Source: Cryptomeria japonica (Eukaryota; Streptophyta; Pinopsida; Cupressales; Cupressaceae). Taken from it: DNA of 64,000 nucleotides. The notes beneath the pieces were generated by a model that was given only the letters and a program-made list of their open reading frames with translations, was not told the DNA's origin and made no database searches. The position numbers were made by a program, and so were the translations under genes. The DNA lies in NCBI RefSeq assembly GCF_030272615.1, contig NC_081410.1, positions 124,710,640 to 124,774,639 of the forward strand, given 5' to 3'. Shown here in pieces: positions 10,361 to 22,020 of the stretch (position 1 is the first letter of the stretch; each line of letters begins with the position of its first letter).

Positions 10361-10524
10361 AAATTCGTTAATAAACTAAGGCAATCTCAGTTAGGCTTTC
10401 CAAGCTCGTTCCAATGATAATATTTATTGAATAGGGTTGTTTTATCCTTGGGAAAGAAACTAGAGAGGGTGTTATTGTGACGCCTAAGGTTCTCCACTCC
10501 ATCTCAACTTAGAAAATTCTAGCT

Positions 10525-11190
10525 ATGATTCTCAAATTGGATATGATGAAAGCTTATGATAGAGTAGACCTGAATTCTTTAATATTTATTTTGAATAAAT
10601 TTCATTTTGGGACCAAGTGGGTTAAATGGAATCATACCTACATTTCCTCTGCTAGGTTTTCAGTGCTCTTAAATGGTTCTCCTTGTGGATTCTTTTCCTC
10701 CTATCGAGGTGTTCCCTTGCTCCCCTTTTTATTCATTATTATGGTTGAGGCTTTTAGTCAAGTCATTCATTCAACCAGATCTTTTGGTCTTTGGAAAGGA
10801 ATTAAAATTCCCCCCATCCCAGACCCTCATTCTCACTATCTTTTTGTGGATGATACGTTGCTCTTTAGTTATTCTTCTATGGCAGAGGCCAAGACCATTA
10901 AAAAGATCATTTTTAAATATTCTAATTTTTTGGGTCAAAAGGTTAATAGTTCTAAAACTAAGATTTTATTTCTTAATGTTTCTCCTTTAGTTCAAAACAA
11001 ATTGACTCAGTTTTGGGGTTATGAAATGGGTAGTTTCCCTTGTAAGTATCTAGGAATCCCCCTTTTTGTTGGCTCAGAGAGACATAATTTTTGGGATCAG
11101 GTGGTCTCCTCAGTGACAACTAGAATTTTTCTTGGAATCATAAGTGGCTTACTTTATCTCGTAAAATTTTATTCATCAAATCAGTTTTGA
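10525..11190 (+). pseudogene. LINE reverse transcriptase domain (remnant)
   Basis: A 221-codon open segment with typical non-LTR reverse transcriptase motifs: KLDMMKAYDRVD (first catalytic Asp), a RGVPLLPFLF-like stretch (usually RGLRQGDPLSPFLF, here shortened), YLFVDDTLLF (catalytic YxDD-like core, both Asp kept), NSSKTKI and KYLGIPLFVG. The frame is lost on both sides, so no full protein can be made. It would have copied LINE RNA at nicked target DNA. Confidence 0.85.
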
Positions 11191-12560
11191 ATGTTGTTCC
11201 TATTTGTTTGATGTTTGTTTTGAAAGCTCCCAAAAAGTCAATTGTTCAGTTGCAGTCCACCTTGAGGTCTTTTTGTGGAATAATAACCGACGGGGTAAGA
11301 CAAAAATCCCATTGTTAGCTTGGAATAAGGTTTGTCTTCCTAAAGATATGGAGGGGGGTGGGGGGGTGCTAGTATTAGGGATCTAGATAAGCAGAATAGA
11401 GCCTTGGGGGCGAAACTAGTCTGGAAATTATATAAAGAACCTTTCTAGTAAATGGGCCTCTATAATGTTTGCAAAATATTTGGGCAATTGCCATAGGGAG
11501 AGGAATTTTACTACTTCCTCTCTCCCTCAGGGTTCTTCCATTTGGAACATCATGGTTAAGTGCATATTGGTTATTCTTCCACATCTGTCTTGGGTAATTC
11601 ATAATGGTGGTAAGGCCAAGGTTTGGGATGAAGTTTGGAATGGTCATGTTACTATGTTTAATATTCAGAATTGGTCCCCACTAATAAATATTTTAAAATC
11701 TTTATGGGGCATATATGTTGCTGATAACTTTTATCTTGATGTCTCTAGACCATACACTGTGGGTCATTGGAATTCGATTGATTCTATTCCTATGGACCAA
11801 GAATTAAAAGCTTCTTATGTGGAGGAGCTTAAAAAGATACCGCTTATTTATCAAAATATAGAAGATGAATTGATTTTGACTATTAATAAATCTAGTTCAA
11901 ATTTGATTTAGGATGGTTATAGGTCCCTGTATGTTCCCTCCCCAGGTTTCTCTTGGCCATCCAAGCTCTTTTGTCATGTATCTTGTCTTCCTAAAGTAGG
12001 GGATTTTTCTTTTTTGGTGGTTCAGGATATAGTGCTTACTAGTATGAGATTGGATAGGCTTGGTATTATGGCAGTTTTTCCTTGTGTGTTTTGTGGCTAT
12101 TTTATGGAGACTTTTGATCACATGTTTGTTCATTGTCCCTTCGCATCAAATTGCTAGTATTGGCTCTTTAATAAGCTTGGTTGGTCTTCTATTTTTTGCC
12201 TTGATTTGTTGTCTCAATTTAAGTCTTGGCCATCACTATATTCTTCTTCTTTTTATTTGTGTCTTTGGATAGTAGCTCCCTCTATTCTTATTTGGAACAT
12301 TTGGTTGGAAAGGAATAATAGATTCTTTAAGAAAATAGTCTCACCTCTATTTGATGTGTTGATTAGAGTGGAGATATCTATATATAAAGTTGTGATATCC
12401 TATATTTATAAGAACTTGGAATATTTATGTTCTTTCTCTCACTGGGATAATTGGATTACTAGGCAGTGGCATGGCCTTAAAGTCCCGCCTTCCCATGTCT
12501 CTATATCCAAAAAGGTTGCCTCTTCTATTAGAAGGAAAACTGCAAAATGGACTCCTCCCC
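11191..12560 (+). pseudogene. LINE connection region and zf-RVT zinc finger (remnant)
   Basis: Continues the LINE in shifting frames. Seen are SWVIHNGGKAKVWDEVW at about 11590-11640, typical of the segment after the reverse transcriptase, and a zf-RVT type motif at about 12060-12145 (CVFCGYFMETFDHMFVHCPF) with the Cys-Cys-His-Cys pattern. IWNIWLERNNRFFKK at about 12290-12335 is the usual sequence before the RNase H domain. Several frameshifts and stop codons; inactive. Confidence 0.75.
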
Positions 12561-12850
12561 CTCAAATCTAAATTTAAATTAAATTATGTTTGTGCCTCTA
12601 GAGGCATCCCTGGCAAGTCGGGTATTGGGGTGGTTATTTCGAATCATGATTCAAATATTATTAAGGCAACTTGAAAAGGTATTGGTGTTGGGACTAACAA
12701 TAGTGCTGAATTTCAAGCTTTATCTTTTGGTTAGGACTTGGCTATTTCTCTTAATATTAGGGATATTATAATTTAAGGAGATTCTATGGTTACTTTTCAT
12801 GCCATTACTAAGAAGAGATGCATGTCTTGGCAGCTTCAATAAAGTAATTG
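12561..12850 (+). pseudogene. LINE RNase H domain (remnant)
   Basis: Frame-shifted remains of a plant LINE RNase H: FKLNYVCASRGIPGKSGIGV, with the first catalytic Asp of the usual NFDGAS motif lost, then NNSAEFQAL with the catalytic Glu, then GDSM with the next Asp. Stops interrupt it. This domain ends the LINE polyprotein. Confidence 0.7.
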
Positions 12851-13230
12851 ATGAGAAAATTACATATTTGGAAGTGACACCTGTTGATATTCCTTCCCTA
12901 CTCGAATGAGTGTTGTATTAAATTTGTGACGTACCTAGCACTTATCCTAAGATCAAGCATGTTCTTTGCTTGATATTGGGAGAAGTGCCTTGCTAGTGCT
13001 TTCATCATGTTGATTGGATTGGAACTCTCCTTAAGGATTGTTTTTGATAAAGATAAATAGGTTTTACAGGGACCTGAAACCTAGAGTATTATAGACCAAG
13101 GCTAGTAGCCAACTAGACCGAAAAAATAAGAAAAATAGGGGACAAACCCCACATAGACCGAAATCCAAAAAATAAAAACAACAAATTCAAAAAATAAGGA
13201 AAAGCACTCAATTAAGAGAGTGCATCAATT

Positions 13231-14350
13231 CAATATTTTTCTGAATAATCCTCTTATTAATTTTCTCCTAATCCTCCATGATGAATCTGGAGGTTCCTTG
13301 GTCCTGTGATGTAGAGCATCATGAAAACATCAATCAAATAACCATTATCAAATCTTCTCCATATATATCAATCCATAATTACTTTAGATCCATATATCAT
13401 GCATTAAACCTGAATCATTTAAACTCTTCATCTATTCATTTCTTGCAAATGAAAACCAAGAATTTGTCCAAACTATGAAATTTACTCTATTCTGGTCATG
13501 AAATTATAGTCATGAATAGTCATTAATAACTCTTAAAATATTAATTACTTGGACAATCTCTCTGGTCAGATTCTATAATTTCTAGTTATAAAAATTTCCT
13601 CCAAATTATAGAAATATCCAATAGTTAAATCCAAAGTTATGATGATTGTACCAAAACTAGTCGCTGTGAATCAGGGTTTTGGGTAGTTCCAAACGGTTTT
13701 CACCAAAGCATTCATAACTTTCTCAAAACTAAATGAAATAAAATCAAACCAAAATAAATGGAAACATTATTCAATATAATACACTTTCATTATGGAAATA
13801 CACTTTTTTCTAGGTTGTACATGGCCATACTAGGCCTGGAAACAAGAGGAAAAACTTCCAAGATCACAAAACAAGAGGTTGAAAACAATGAAAATATGAT
13901 ACCAAAATGTTTCCAATGCTTTCCAATTCCTTCTCCAATTTTTACATCCTTTTATGAATGACCATTATAGAGGTTTTATAGCCTTTTAATCTTCACATGG
14001 AATTTACAACTACCCAGCTTCCTCTTATGACCATACAACTTCCCATTTTGGTCTTTTTACAACTTTTGAAAAGTTGCATTTTACAACTTTTACAACTTTT
14101 GACTCAAATGACTTTAAACCTTCAAAATAACCTTCAAAACATATTAGGATGGAATAATAATGTATTTTTGTCACCATTTTATCCCTCCAAGGATATTTTA
14201 TACAAATTTTACCAAATGACTAATTCAAGACCTTATTAGGACAACTTGGACAACTCATTACAATGGGCTCTTTTAGCGTTACATATTGATTCATATTGAC
14301 TCAAAATGACATTCCAAATGAAAATGTAATTGAATATACTTATGAATTGA
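13231..14350. other. No gene seen
   Basis: About 1.1 kb of AT-rich sequence with scattered short ORFs lacking any motif. A small local repeat of TTTTACAACTTTT lies at about 14045-14100. It may be the 3' part of the LINE or of the minus-strand element to its right. Confidence 0.5.
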
Positions 14351-15865
14351 TCTTTATCCTCTTATAGAATCCTTTTGTGCTTTTGTGTTAGGTGCTCTTG
14401 CACCATCCTGGCTCTGGCTCCTGGTTCTAGTACAAGGACCTGAGATAGTCTTCCCACTAGCAACACTTTGTTCATCCTCTGATGCAATCTTTTTCTGATT
14501 TTCCCCAAAGGGAGGGTCACTAGCAATGGTCCTGGTTCTATAATCACTCATCATGGAATTAATTTTTTCCAAACCATCAACACTATTGTTCATCACCTAC
14601 CTACTAATTTCAACCAGATTGTTCAGGTTTTCCTTGATCTCACTCACATCCTCTTCTAGCTTCTCAATTCTACGCTCTTGGTCAACCTTCATAGTTTCCA
14701 CATCATGAGAAGTTTTCAAGATCATACTCATGATCTTCTCAGCTTTATTGTGCCCAGAGGATTCTGTGAATTGTTTTCCTTGTCCACCAACTTCCAGTAG
14801 TTCTCCTAACTTCTAGTAGCCTCCAATAGAACATTTCCCATCACCCTCTCCTCCTTTATCTCACCTTTATTTTCCTTACTCCCAAACCCTTGTTTCTCAT
14901 CATCCACATTGATAGGGATGTCCAACCTAATCTCATGGTCCAGGACTTTGGACCCACTAGATTTGGATAATTTCACTTTCTTTTTGGTGGGTGGCTCTAG
15001 GTATTGCATTTTCCTACTGCTAGATTTCAATTTACTTGCCACCTACCTTGGAGGATTGATTTTCTTGCTACTGTTAGTTCTTGGGGTCACCATAAGCTCC
15101 CCTTCTTTCTTTGGTCTATAATCAAGGTCCTACATATCCTTGATATCACAACAATCCATGGCAGTACCACTGTCATCCTCATCCATCTCCATATTAGAAA
15201 CCAACTGCACATCAGGGTTAGAGGAGGAAATATGGGTTTTATCCTTGGGGGAGGGTTTCACTTCATGAGCTTGGGCGTATTCCATAATCAACAAGATAAT
15301 CCCTTCATGAATCATAGGGTTATCCTAGTTTTCAAAATGTTTAACTAAACTATTCTCCAAGGATGAAACCAAATAAAAGGGAATGGAAATAAATCTGCCA
15401 TGCCTAAAATGGTAAAATGATGTGAGAAAATGATAGCATATCTACCATCCAGTGTGATGTACCTCATGATGAATTCTACCATATTATCTTAGAGGGAAAT
15501 TAGTTGTTTCCTGTTATAGCCACCATCTGCTATTTTCCTAGCCCTTTCTCTTTCCTTTTCCTTATCATAAAAGGCAGCAATAACCTCCTCACCCGACTTC
15601 CTATCTCTATAAAAAAATTTGCCTTTCATATCCAGACCAGTAATAGTGGCAACTAGGTTTTTGTCGACTTGAAACTCTGCACCAAAGGCAGTTAGCACAC
15701 CCTTATTCCAATTTTTAACAAAGCTTCTATAACATTGGCAGAATGACCACGCAGTCTCTCTAAAACGAGCACCATCCCACCATCAGAAATTTCCTCCCAA
15801 ACCTCCTTATTCTTCTGCTACTTATCATAGGTTGTGGGTTCAAACCTATTCTTTTCACCTCCCAT
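14351..15865 (-). pseudogene. Decayed unidentified ORF, ~500 codons
   Basis: On minus, a series of open segments in changing frames reads as one protein. It starts at an ATG at 15865 (MGGEKNRFEPTTYDK), continues with TAFGAEFQVDKNLVATITGL (15640-15695), IADGGYNRKQLISL (15489-15530), then MIHEGIILLIMEYAQ (15315), a basic linker (PPTKKKVKLSKSSGSK), a coiled-coil-like stretch (RRIEKLEEDVSEIKENLNNL) and a Ser/Arg-rich tail ending near 14351. At least two frameshifts and several stops break it. I do not recognise the family. Basic linker plus coiled coil would suit a nucleic-acid-binding gag-like or ORF1-like protein of a mobile element, but that is a guess. Confidence 0.5.
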
Positions 15866-15994
15866 TCTATAGCTCGAGCAAATCAAAGACTCTAGAAAAA
15901 CCAGGAGGAAAGAAAACTAGAAACAGGGCAAATTGAAAGTTCTAAAACTTCTCAAAGTGGTAATAATTAGAAATACTACCCCAACGGCTCCCAT

Positions 15995-16260
15995 CCCATC
16001 ATAATATTTCATCATAAATTTAATTGGAAAGGTCGAAGATCTTAACATCATTTCTTGCTAGGTCACATAGGGTTTTTAGGAAAGTTTCCTATCCTCTCCA
16101 CCATTTAACCGCCACGATACCCACCGTCAAGTTGGCCAAATGATTCGCTGATTTGTTTCCTACCCGGAAAACATGCCAGACCTTGAAATCATCTAGGTTT
16201 TCTATCATTTAAAGGGAATCCTTGATTGTTTCAAATAGTCCAACTAGGCACCGTACATCG
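15995..16260 (-). pseudogene. RNase H C-terminal fragment cut by the giant LTR element
   Basis: Minus-strand reading from 16260: VRCLVGLFETIKDSL, a stop, then MIENLDDFKVWHVFRVGNKS and ANHLANL. This resembles the last part of the RNase H domain of plant LINE-type proteins (H-x-x-R-x-x-N-x-x-A-x-x-LAN). It begins exactly where the giant LTR starts, so the upstream portion must lie beyond that element's far end, outside the window. Short and stop-containing; assignment moderate. Confidence 0.45.
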
Positions 16261-17566
16261 TGATAGGAACTAAAATTATGTCTTACAAAATTTTGGTCAC
16301 TGGGTAAATTTTGGTCATTCTAGTTTTATTGTGTCCTCTGTCAAGGTCTCAAAGTTTAGGGTTTTAGGGGTTGTGATTTCTAATTAAGTCTTGAAATAAA
16401 AGAAAAACGTTGAGCCTTTTATGTTCTATCGTTACCTTTCCCACTTAAGCCAAGGGTTATTTACCATTAGCGGGGCCACTTTATTTCCTAAGCACTAAGT
16501 TGTGTTAGACCAATCCATTTAATAATTTTCCTTAAGTCGCATGAAAATTTTCCCTATGGTCGGGTCCCATTTCAATATTTGTGCCCATGCCCATCAAATT
16601 TCCCTAAGTCTAAAAATTTTAATTCTTCAACCGGTTGATAAAGACAAGACAGATTTGATGGTCTACCCTTCCCTATGGTCAAAGGTGCAAGGATGATAAA
16701 GACCGCGACATCATGAGATGATGCCACATGTTCTCGATGGAGAGAGGTGAGCCAACAGTTTGAATTTTTAAATTTTTGATATTACCAGTTCTCGGCAGGT
16801 AAAACCCGAGTTACTTGAAATGAATGTTTCTGCATGTGCTTATATCAAGTAGTAATGTTTTAGTTCCCGTCTAAGAAATTCTTGGGAGTTAGCGGTTTGA
16901 GAGATGCAAGGATATTATGGACCCTGACATCACGAGATGATGCCACATGTCCAAGGCAGGCCAAGGAAAGTCAATGGTGGGGTCACTGAAAGTGGTGAAA
17001 CAAGTGATGAGTTGGATGTACCGCATCATGCCAAGGATGGATTCGCTTGCCACATTGGAGGGTAAATGTCAGATTAAATGGTTTGGTCCGTAAGATTTGC
17101 TAGCTTGAAAAATGATCGATGGTCAAGTTTTAAACTTTTCAAATGCAAGTTAGAGTCATTTCGCTCGCACGAGTAGTAATGGTGGATGAGACAATGGTGT
17201 TTCATTCTAGGTAATAATAAAAGTTCTCTTAAAAGTTGTTCTTGATTCATAAAGAATTTGATAGCTATCTAGAAGACATTCATGTTACTGAAGAAGGATG
17301 AAATGATTCCTTGCAACACATAATCACTATCCCTTTGGTGTAATCGAAACAATAAGTTTGTCTAAGCAAATTCATCTGTTCTTGAAACAATTGATGTTAT
17401 AAATTGTGCACGAAATTATAAGAAAATAATTTCAATTGTTCTAGGATTAAAAGCTAAATAGAGAAGAGTGAAATTTTCTTAATTACTATTGTAATTTAAA
17501 TTTTGTGTTAGACCTAGTCTTTTATTTCTCAATTTGAAGCTGTAGTAGAAAACCCTAGTTCAAAAG

Positions 17567-20500
17567 ATGGCTCCCTCATGAAAACATTCAAGGTAAACTA
17601 ACTACAAGAAAATGAATCTTTATGATGATTTCTTGGAGCAATTGAAGCCCTCAACAAATGATAGATACCAAGGGTAGAGATTTGTGAGTGGAAAAACCCT
17701 AGGAGAAGGGTTAACTAATAAAGCATTCTGCTTGGTGGATGTTAGTATACCAATGATCAGATTAGAGATGTTCAAATTATGGTATGGACAGAGGAACTTG
17801 TATTCCCCACTATCCAGTCCCTGGCAGTATGATTTGGGTTAGTTAGTGGTGTCGGGTGTCTTCATGGATGTTGAACTTCTCAAGGCTATTGCAAATAGAT
17901 ATGACCTTGTCTCGAGGGTTATTAGGAGAAATGAAGGAGATATTTTTTGACCATGAGAAGGGAAGAATTTGAGGAGATTTTTTACCTATATGAACCATCT
18001 GCAAACCTGGTGCAAATAGACCTAAATGAGCTAAAAGCGAAATAGTATAAAATGAAGGAGTTCATTAGAAGTAATTTCTTTCCAATGAATTTGTCTAGAG
18101 CAGGGAACACAACATAGCATATTGGCCCTAGCTCAAAGGAGCCATTCCCTATTGGTGGTTTTGCTCCCTACTTTCAGGCTACCTTTTTCTCTATGTGTCA
18201 AGTATTGGGTTTCAATCCAATTACAATTATGCCACCTAATTTCATGAACATAGCCATGCAAATTCAGCATCTGGATTATACAGTGGTCTTTGACTTTGCC
18301 CCATACCTTGAAGAAAAGATTCACGAAGGGTTACAGGATATTAAAAATGAAGTGACTAGTGCCCAATTCTTTTGGTATTTCGTACTCATGCATATGTTCC
18401 TATTTACGAATGCAGATTACTTTGAAAGTACCATGAACCTCAAAAGGACAATTGATAATAAGGACATTCCAATGCAGCTTTGGAGCACAAATATGTCTTG
18501 GGATAGAGAGGAGGATAGCTTTGTAAGATTTTATAACAACTTTGCTTCTAAGTTGAGGTAAAGGTTGACAGTAAACGCATTGAGGATCCCCAAGGAGCTG
18601 CATGATTTTGTAAGGCCCAAAGAGAGGTTGCCACTTCTCCTGATTGATAACAATTGGAGGGATTGTATCCCTTATCCTGTAAGCATTGTTATTAGAGTCT
18701 ATGGTTTCTCTGGACAGCCACATCTACTACCTTTTAATGTTCCTTTGTGAATGGGTTTTCATGAGGTAATGTGGGAGATAGGGTGCATTCATGACAAGGA
18801 ATTAAAGGGAAGGGACAAAGGAACAATTTTCCTTGATTACACTATCATCCCTTATTTTGTAATTCTAAAAGGAGGATACAAACATTTTGATAAATTATTT
18901 GCTCCATATCATTTGGGGGTGAGCATAGCTAGACACAGTGATCCTGAGGGGTTCTACAATATCTTCAGGACAAGAATAAAAGGAGGTCTATTGTCTCATA
19001 AGCATAATTATCTTGAGGATATAATTAGAAATGAATTTGATCCCATGACTCAGGAGTGCAGGAAAGAAAAATAGATAATCTTCAGAAAGTTATGGGCTGC
19101 AATTCAAAAGGTGGATCCAAATTATGATCCAGTAAAGGATTTTACCCCATTTTGTCCTAAGGTCGACTTTGTTATGAATAATTTTGATGAACTAAAGCTA
19201 ATTTTGAAGGAAAAGAAGGGAAAACTTGAAGAATTTCATGGCCGACCACAGTGAAGCTCACAACGTCCTTTGTCTCAAAGAGCAAGTAAGAGGTCAAGAA
19301 TGGAATGATGGAAGAGTTTAAGGAAATTACTATTGATGAGGGTAATAATATTATAAGTCAAACTGAAGTCTTGATTTTACCAGAATGGGACATAGAAGAT
19401 GAAATGGCTTTTGATGTAATCAGGAAATCAAAAGGTTAGCATTTCAATTCAGCAGAGGAAGCAAGGTTAGCATTAAAAAGATCAGATTTTGTAGATGATT
19501 ATGCAACCTTGGCAATATGGGCACTACAGGAAGGACCTAGAAAGCCTAACATCAATGAATTAAACCCCAATTTTAGGGGAGACCTTATTATAAAAAGAGC
19601 ATCTGACACATCAAGTGTAGAGGATACAAAGTTAAATGTTGATTTTGCTAAGTTGGCACATGAGACTTCAAAAAGAGAAGCCTCAAAAAAGGCAGAGTTG
19701 ATGAGAAAGTTTGATAAATTGTTCAATGATTACAATGTAGCTCAACAAAGGTGTGTGGAGTTGCAAATGAGAGTGCAACTTTTTGAGCAGGGATAGATAA
19801 AGGTTCCCTTTCCTGCACTTATAGGTCCTTCTGAGCCATCAACATCTAGGTCATCACTTGTGGTCCAGGAAGAAGAAGCAATTCAACTTGATATAAGTGT
19901 TGGTAACCCTGGTATGTCATTAGTCCCATATGATGATGATGAACCTGAAGCCACTAGATCAACTGAACCAACTCAGTCTCAACTTTTAGAAAACATTGTT
20001 GAATTAGAAAATAAGTTGTTAGAATCAGAAGATCAATCAATCAGGAAGAAAAAGGAGATAGTTAGCTCAGTGCTAACTCATTTAAATGAAAAAGTTGATA
20101 ATAGACTCAATAGTGTTCATGCCTTATATTATTTATTATTTAATGCTATTCAAAAATTTGATGATGATAAAGAAGTCGCAATTCCTTTATTTACAAAATA
20201 GTTGCAAAGGGGAAATGAGCTCAAAATAATGTTCATGGCTTCTAAGTATCATGCTGAGAGACCACGTGCACTCCAACCAACATACTTGTTGGTAAAATCA
20301 ATACAGGAAGCCTAAATTTTGCTGAAAAATATAGAAAGAAAGGTAAGGGAATTGATGAAGTTGTTTTAGTGAGTTGAATCAAACTCTTTTTCAAGATCAA
20401 GAAGGGGCAGTCAAGCCTTTACAATTCTGGAAGGAGGAGGCAGAAAGAGTCATCAGTATCTAGGTAGATCTAATATGTGAAGGGCTAAACATAGATATGT

Positions 20501-20685
20501 TGCAGGATAGCATGGATAAAATATTTTCCATGGTGTCATTTTTTGAAACTTTTGAAAGAGAGGCAAGCCAAGTAGTCATTAAATACATTCCCTATAGGGC
20601 TAAAGCTAATGAAGTCATGAGTTTTGATTGGCCATCCATTGAAGAGTACAGTGCATGGAGTGGTATGTATTTGAATGATGAATAA
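17567..20685 (+). pseudogene. LTR-encoded large ORF, copy 1 (decayed, unknown family)
   Basis: Consecutive open segments, mostly in one frame with isolated stops. They run from an ATG at 17567 through YDDFLEQLKPSTNDRYQG, SMCQVLGFNPITIMPPNF (18190), DYTVVFDFAPYLEEKI, GTIFLDYTIIPYFVILKGG (18815), FTPFCPKVDFVMNNFDELK (19140), a coiled-coil-like stretch (ELMRKFDKLFNDYN, 19690), a Ser/Glu-rich linker, LNEKVDNRLNSVHALYYLLF and SFDWPSIEEYSAWSGMY, stopping at 20685. The same order recurs in the 3' LTR, so it is a real coding relic of the element. It is not gag, protease, RT, RNase H or integrase, and I recognise no family. It lies in U3, upstream of the LTR TATA box, so in genomic RNA it would sit near the 3' end. 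Confidence 0.7.
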
Positions 20686-21662
20686 AGGTTGTACACAGTT
20701 TGATATAACTATTTTGTCTTCGAGTGGCAGATATTTGTGAACCAGTATAACAAAGATGGTGGTAAAATTCATCATGAGTTTTAGAGAAGCGGTCATATAT
20801 TTTGATCCTGTATGTGAGAAATCAAGGATGGAATATTTTTGTAACAAAATTCAGTTGTACGTGATCACTTTGAGATGACGGGTGTCTCCTTTGGTCTGAA
20901 GCTTGTTTGCTCCCTTGTTTTTTATAAAAGGTAATTCAGGGCTATGAGACAAGGTTCCAATTTTTGTCCCTTAAGTGTTTTGAATTTCTGGTTCCAATAG
21001 CAAAGTCTAGGTGAAAAGAAAAAGTTGTAAAAGGTCATTTGTAGAGAAAAATAGAAAGAGTCTTGTGTCTTCTTTTCTGTAGGTTCTCAAAGGAGTTATG
21101 TATGAATTGTATTTTGACAGAGACAACCGAATTATTCAATAGAAATATAATTCAAACCCATTTCTCTCTAGTGTATTGTTCTATCATATTTTTAATGAAT
21201 ATCATCAAAGATTGTATCATTCATTGCATTGTTGTGGTGTATGTATTTTATGTTCATGCTTTGGTCTGAGGTGCCAATTAAATGCTTGAGTAGAATTGCA
21301 GGATGGTAGGGATATTTCTAGGGACTTTGATAAAGTAGTTTTGGGTTGGGGTTGAAAATATGATGTATTGCAAGGCAATATTATCTTAGGTTTATATGTT
21401 GTTAGATAAATTTTGTCTGAATACATTTAATATAGTATAAATTCATGTACCCAATGGAGTAAGGCACTGATCGTAGCTAGCAACTATGTTCATGTTGATT
21501 TTCCTATTCGGAATCATCAGTTATTTTCTATAATTTGTTGATTATCAGATTGTTTTCATTTACATGTATGTTGTTATGTGCATTTAATCATCTCATGCTC
21601 CAAAATAGTTGAGGATCACTGAGGAATTTTCCATTCCTGAGTATTCTCCCTTTCTGTGAGTC

Positions 21663-21672
21663 TTTATATAAG
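21663..21672 (+). promoter_or_regulatory. Candidate TATA box of the giant LTR
   Basis: CTTTATATAAG about 245 bp before the LTR end, in a region of lower decay followed by a GC-richer leader. Position and sequence suit the core promoter that sets the U3/R border. Predicted from sequence only. Confidence 0.5.
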
Positions 21673-21913
21673 ATTATATGCTTTGTTTCATGTATAATTT
21701 GTGAGTGTGGCGTAGAGATCACAAATTGGCATGGGGATCACCCTCTGGGTTTTGCAGAGCCCAAACTATAGAAGGATCGTGTATCCTTGTTGATGTTGGT
21801 CCAACTCTGAAAAATATTAATAGTTGGAAGTAGCTTTGCATAGATATTTGGAAGAAATAGCTTGGTCTCTGCCTTGTGGCAGTGTAAACCCATTTTCGGG
21901 CACCAACAAAAAA

Positions 21914-21931
21914 TGGCGACTCTGTTGGGGA
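21914..21931 (+). other. Primer-binding site, tRNA-Arg type
   Basis: TGGCGACTCTGTTGGGGA directly after the 5' LTR. From memory this closely resembles the tRNA-Arg-complementary site of plant Tat/Ogre elements (TGGCGACTC...GGGGA). It fixes the 5' LTR end and the plus orientation. Confidence 0.75.
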
Positions 21932-22020
21932 ATGAACTTTGGAGAATCTTTGGTTAAAAAAGTTTTGTTTAATATATAGTAGAGGTTTTCATAGTATCTA
22001 TGTGATTTGACAGATGAGCC

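Larger units (their letters stand above)
10356..13230 (+). mobile_element. 5'-truncated L1-type LINE with C-terminal RNase H
   Basis: Decayed non-LTR retrotransposon. It enters in mid reverse transcriptase (IYKFVNKLRQS, then GKETREGVIV) right at the gypsy target site. It continues through the finger/palm, the zf-RVT zinc finger and an RNase H domain, in the order known for plant L1 elements, with many frameshifts and stops. The end is approximate: after the RNase H part comes non-coding A-rich DNA (about 13050-13230, with AAAAAATAA runs) that I take as 3' tail. The endonuclease and ORF1 are missing from the window. Confidence 0.82.
16261..21908 (+). repeat. 5' LTR of the giant element (~5.65 kb)
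   Basis: Starts TG at 16261 by alignment with the second copy at 30024. The end is set at the CA at 21907-21908, five A's before the primer site TGGCGACTCTG. About 1.3 kb is non-coding, then a ~3.1-kb decayed reading frame (17567-20685), then about 1.2 kb with a TATA box at 21663. It is the uninterrupted reference for the 3' LTR: the copia target (TTGTA) is at 18608-18612 and the chromovirus target (AGACT) at 19663-19667. Relative to the 3' copy it lacks about 530 bp after 19280. Confidence 0.85.

Noticed and set aside
13278..14239. Short plus-strand ORFs between the LINE and the minus-strand pseudogene
   Set aside because: No motif, AT-driven composition, no similarity to other parts of the window.
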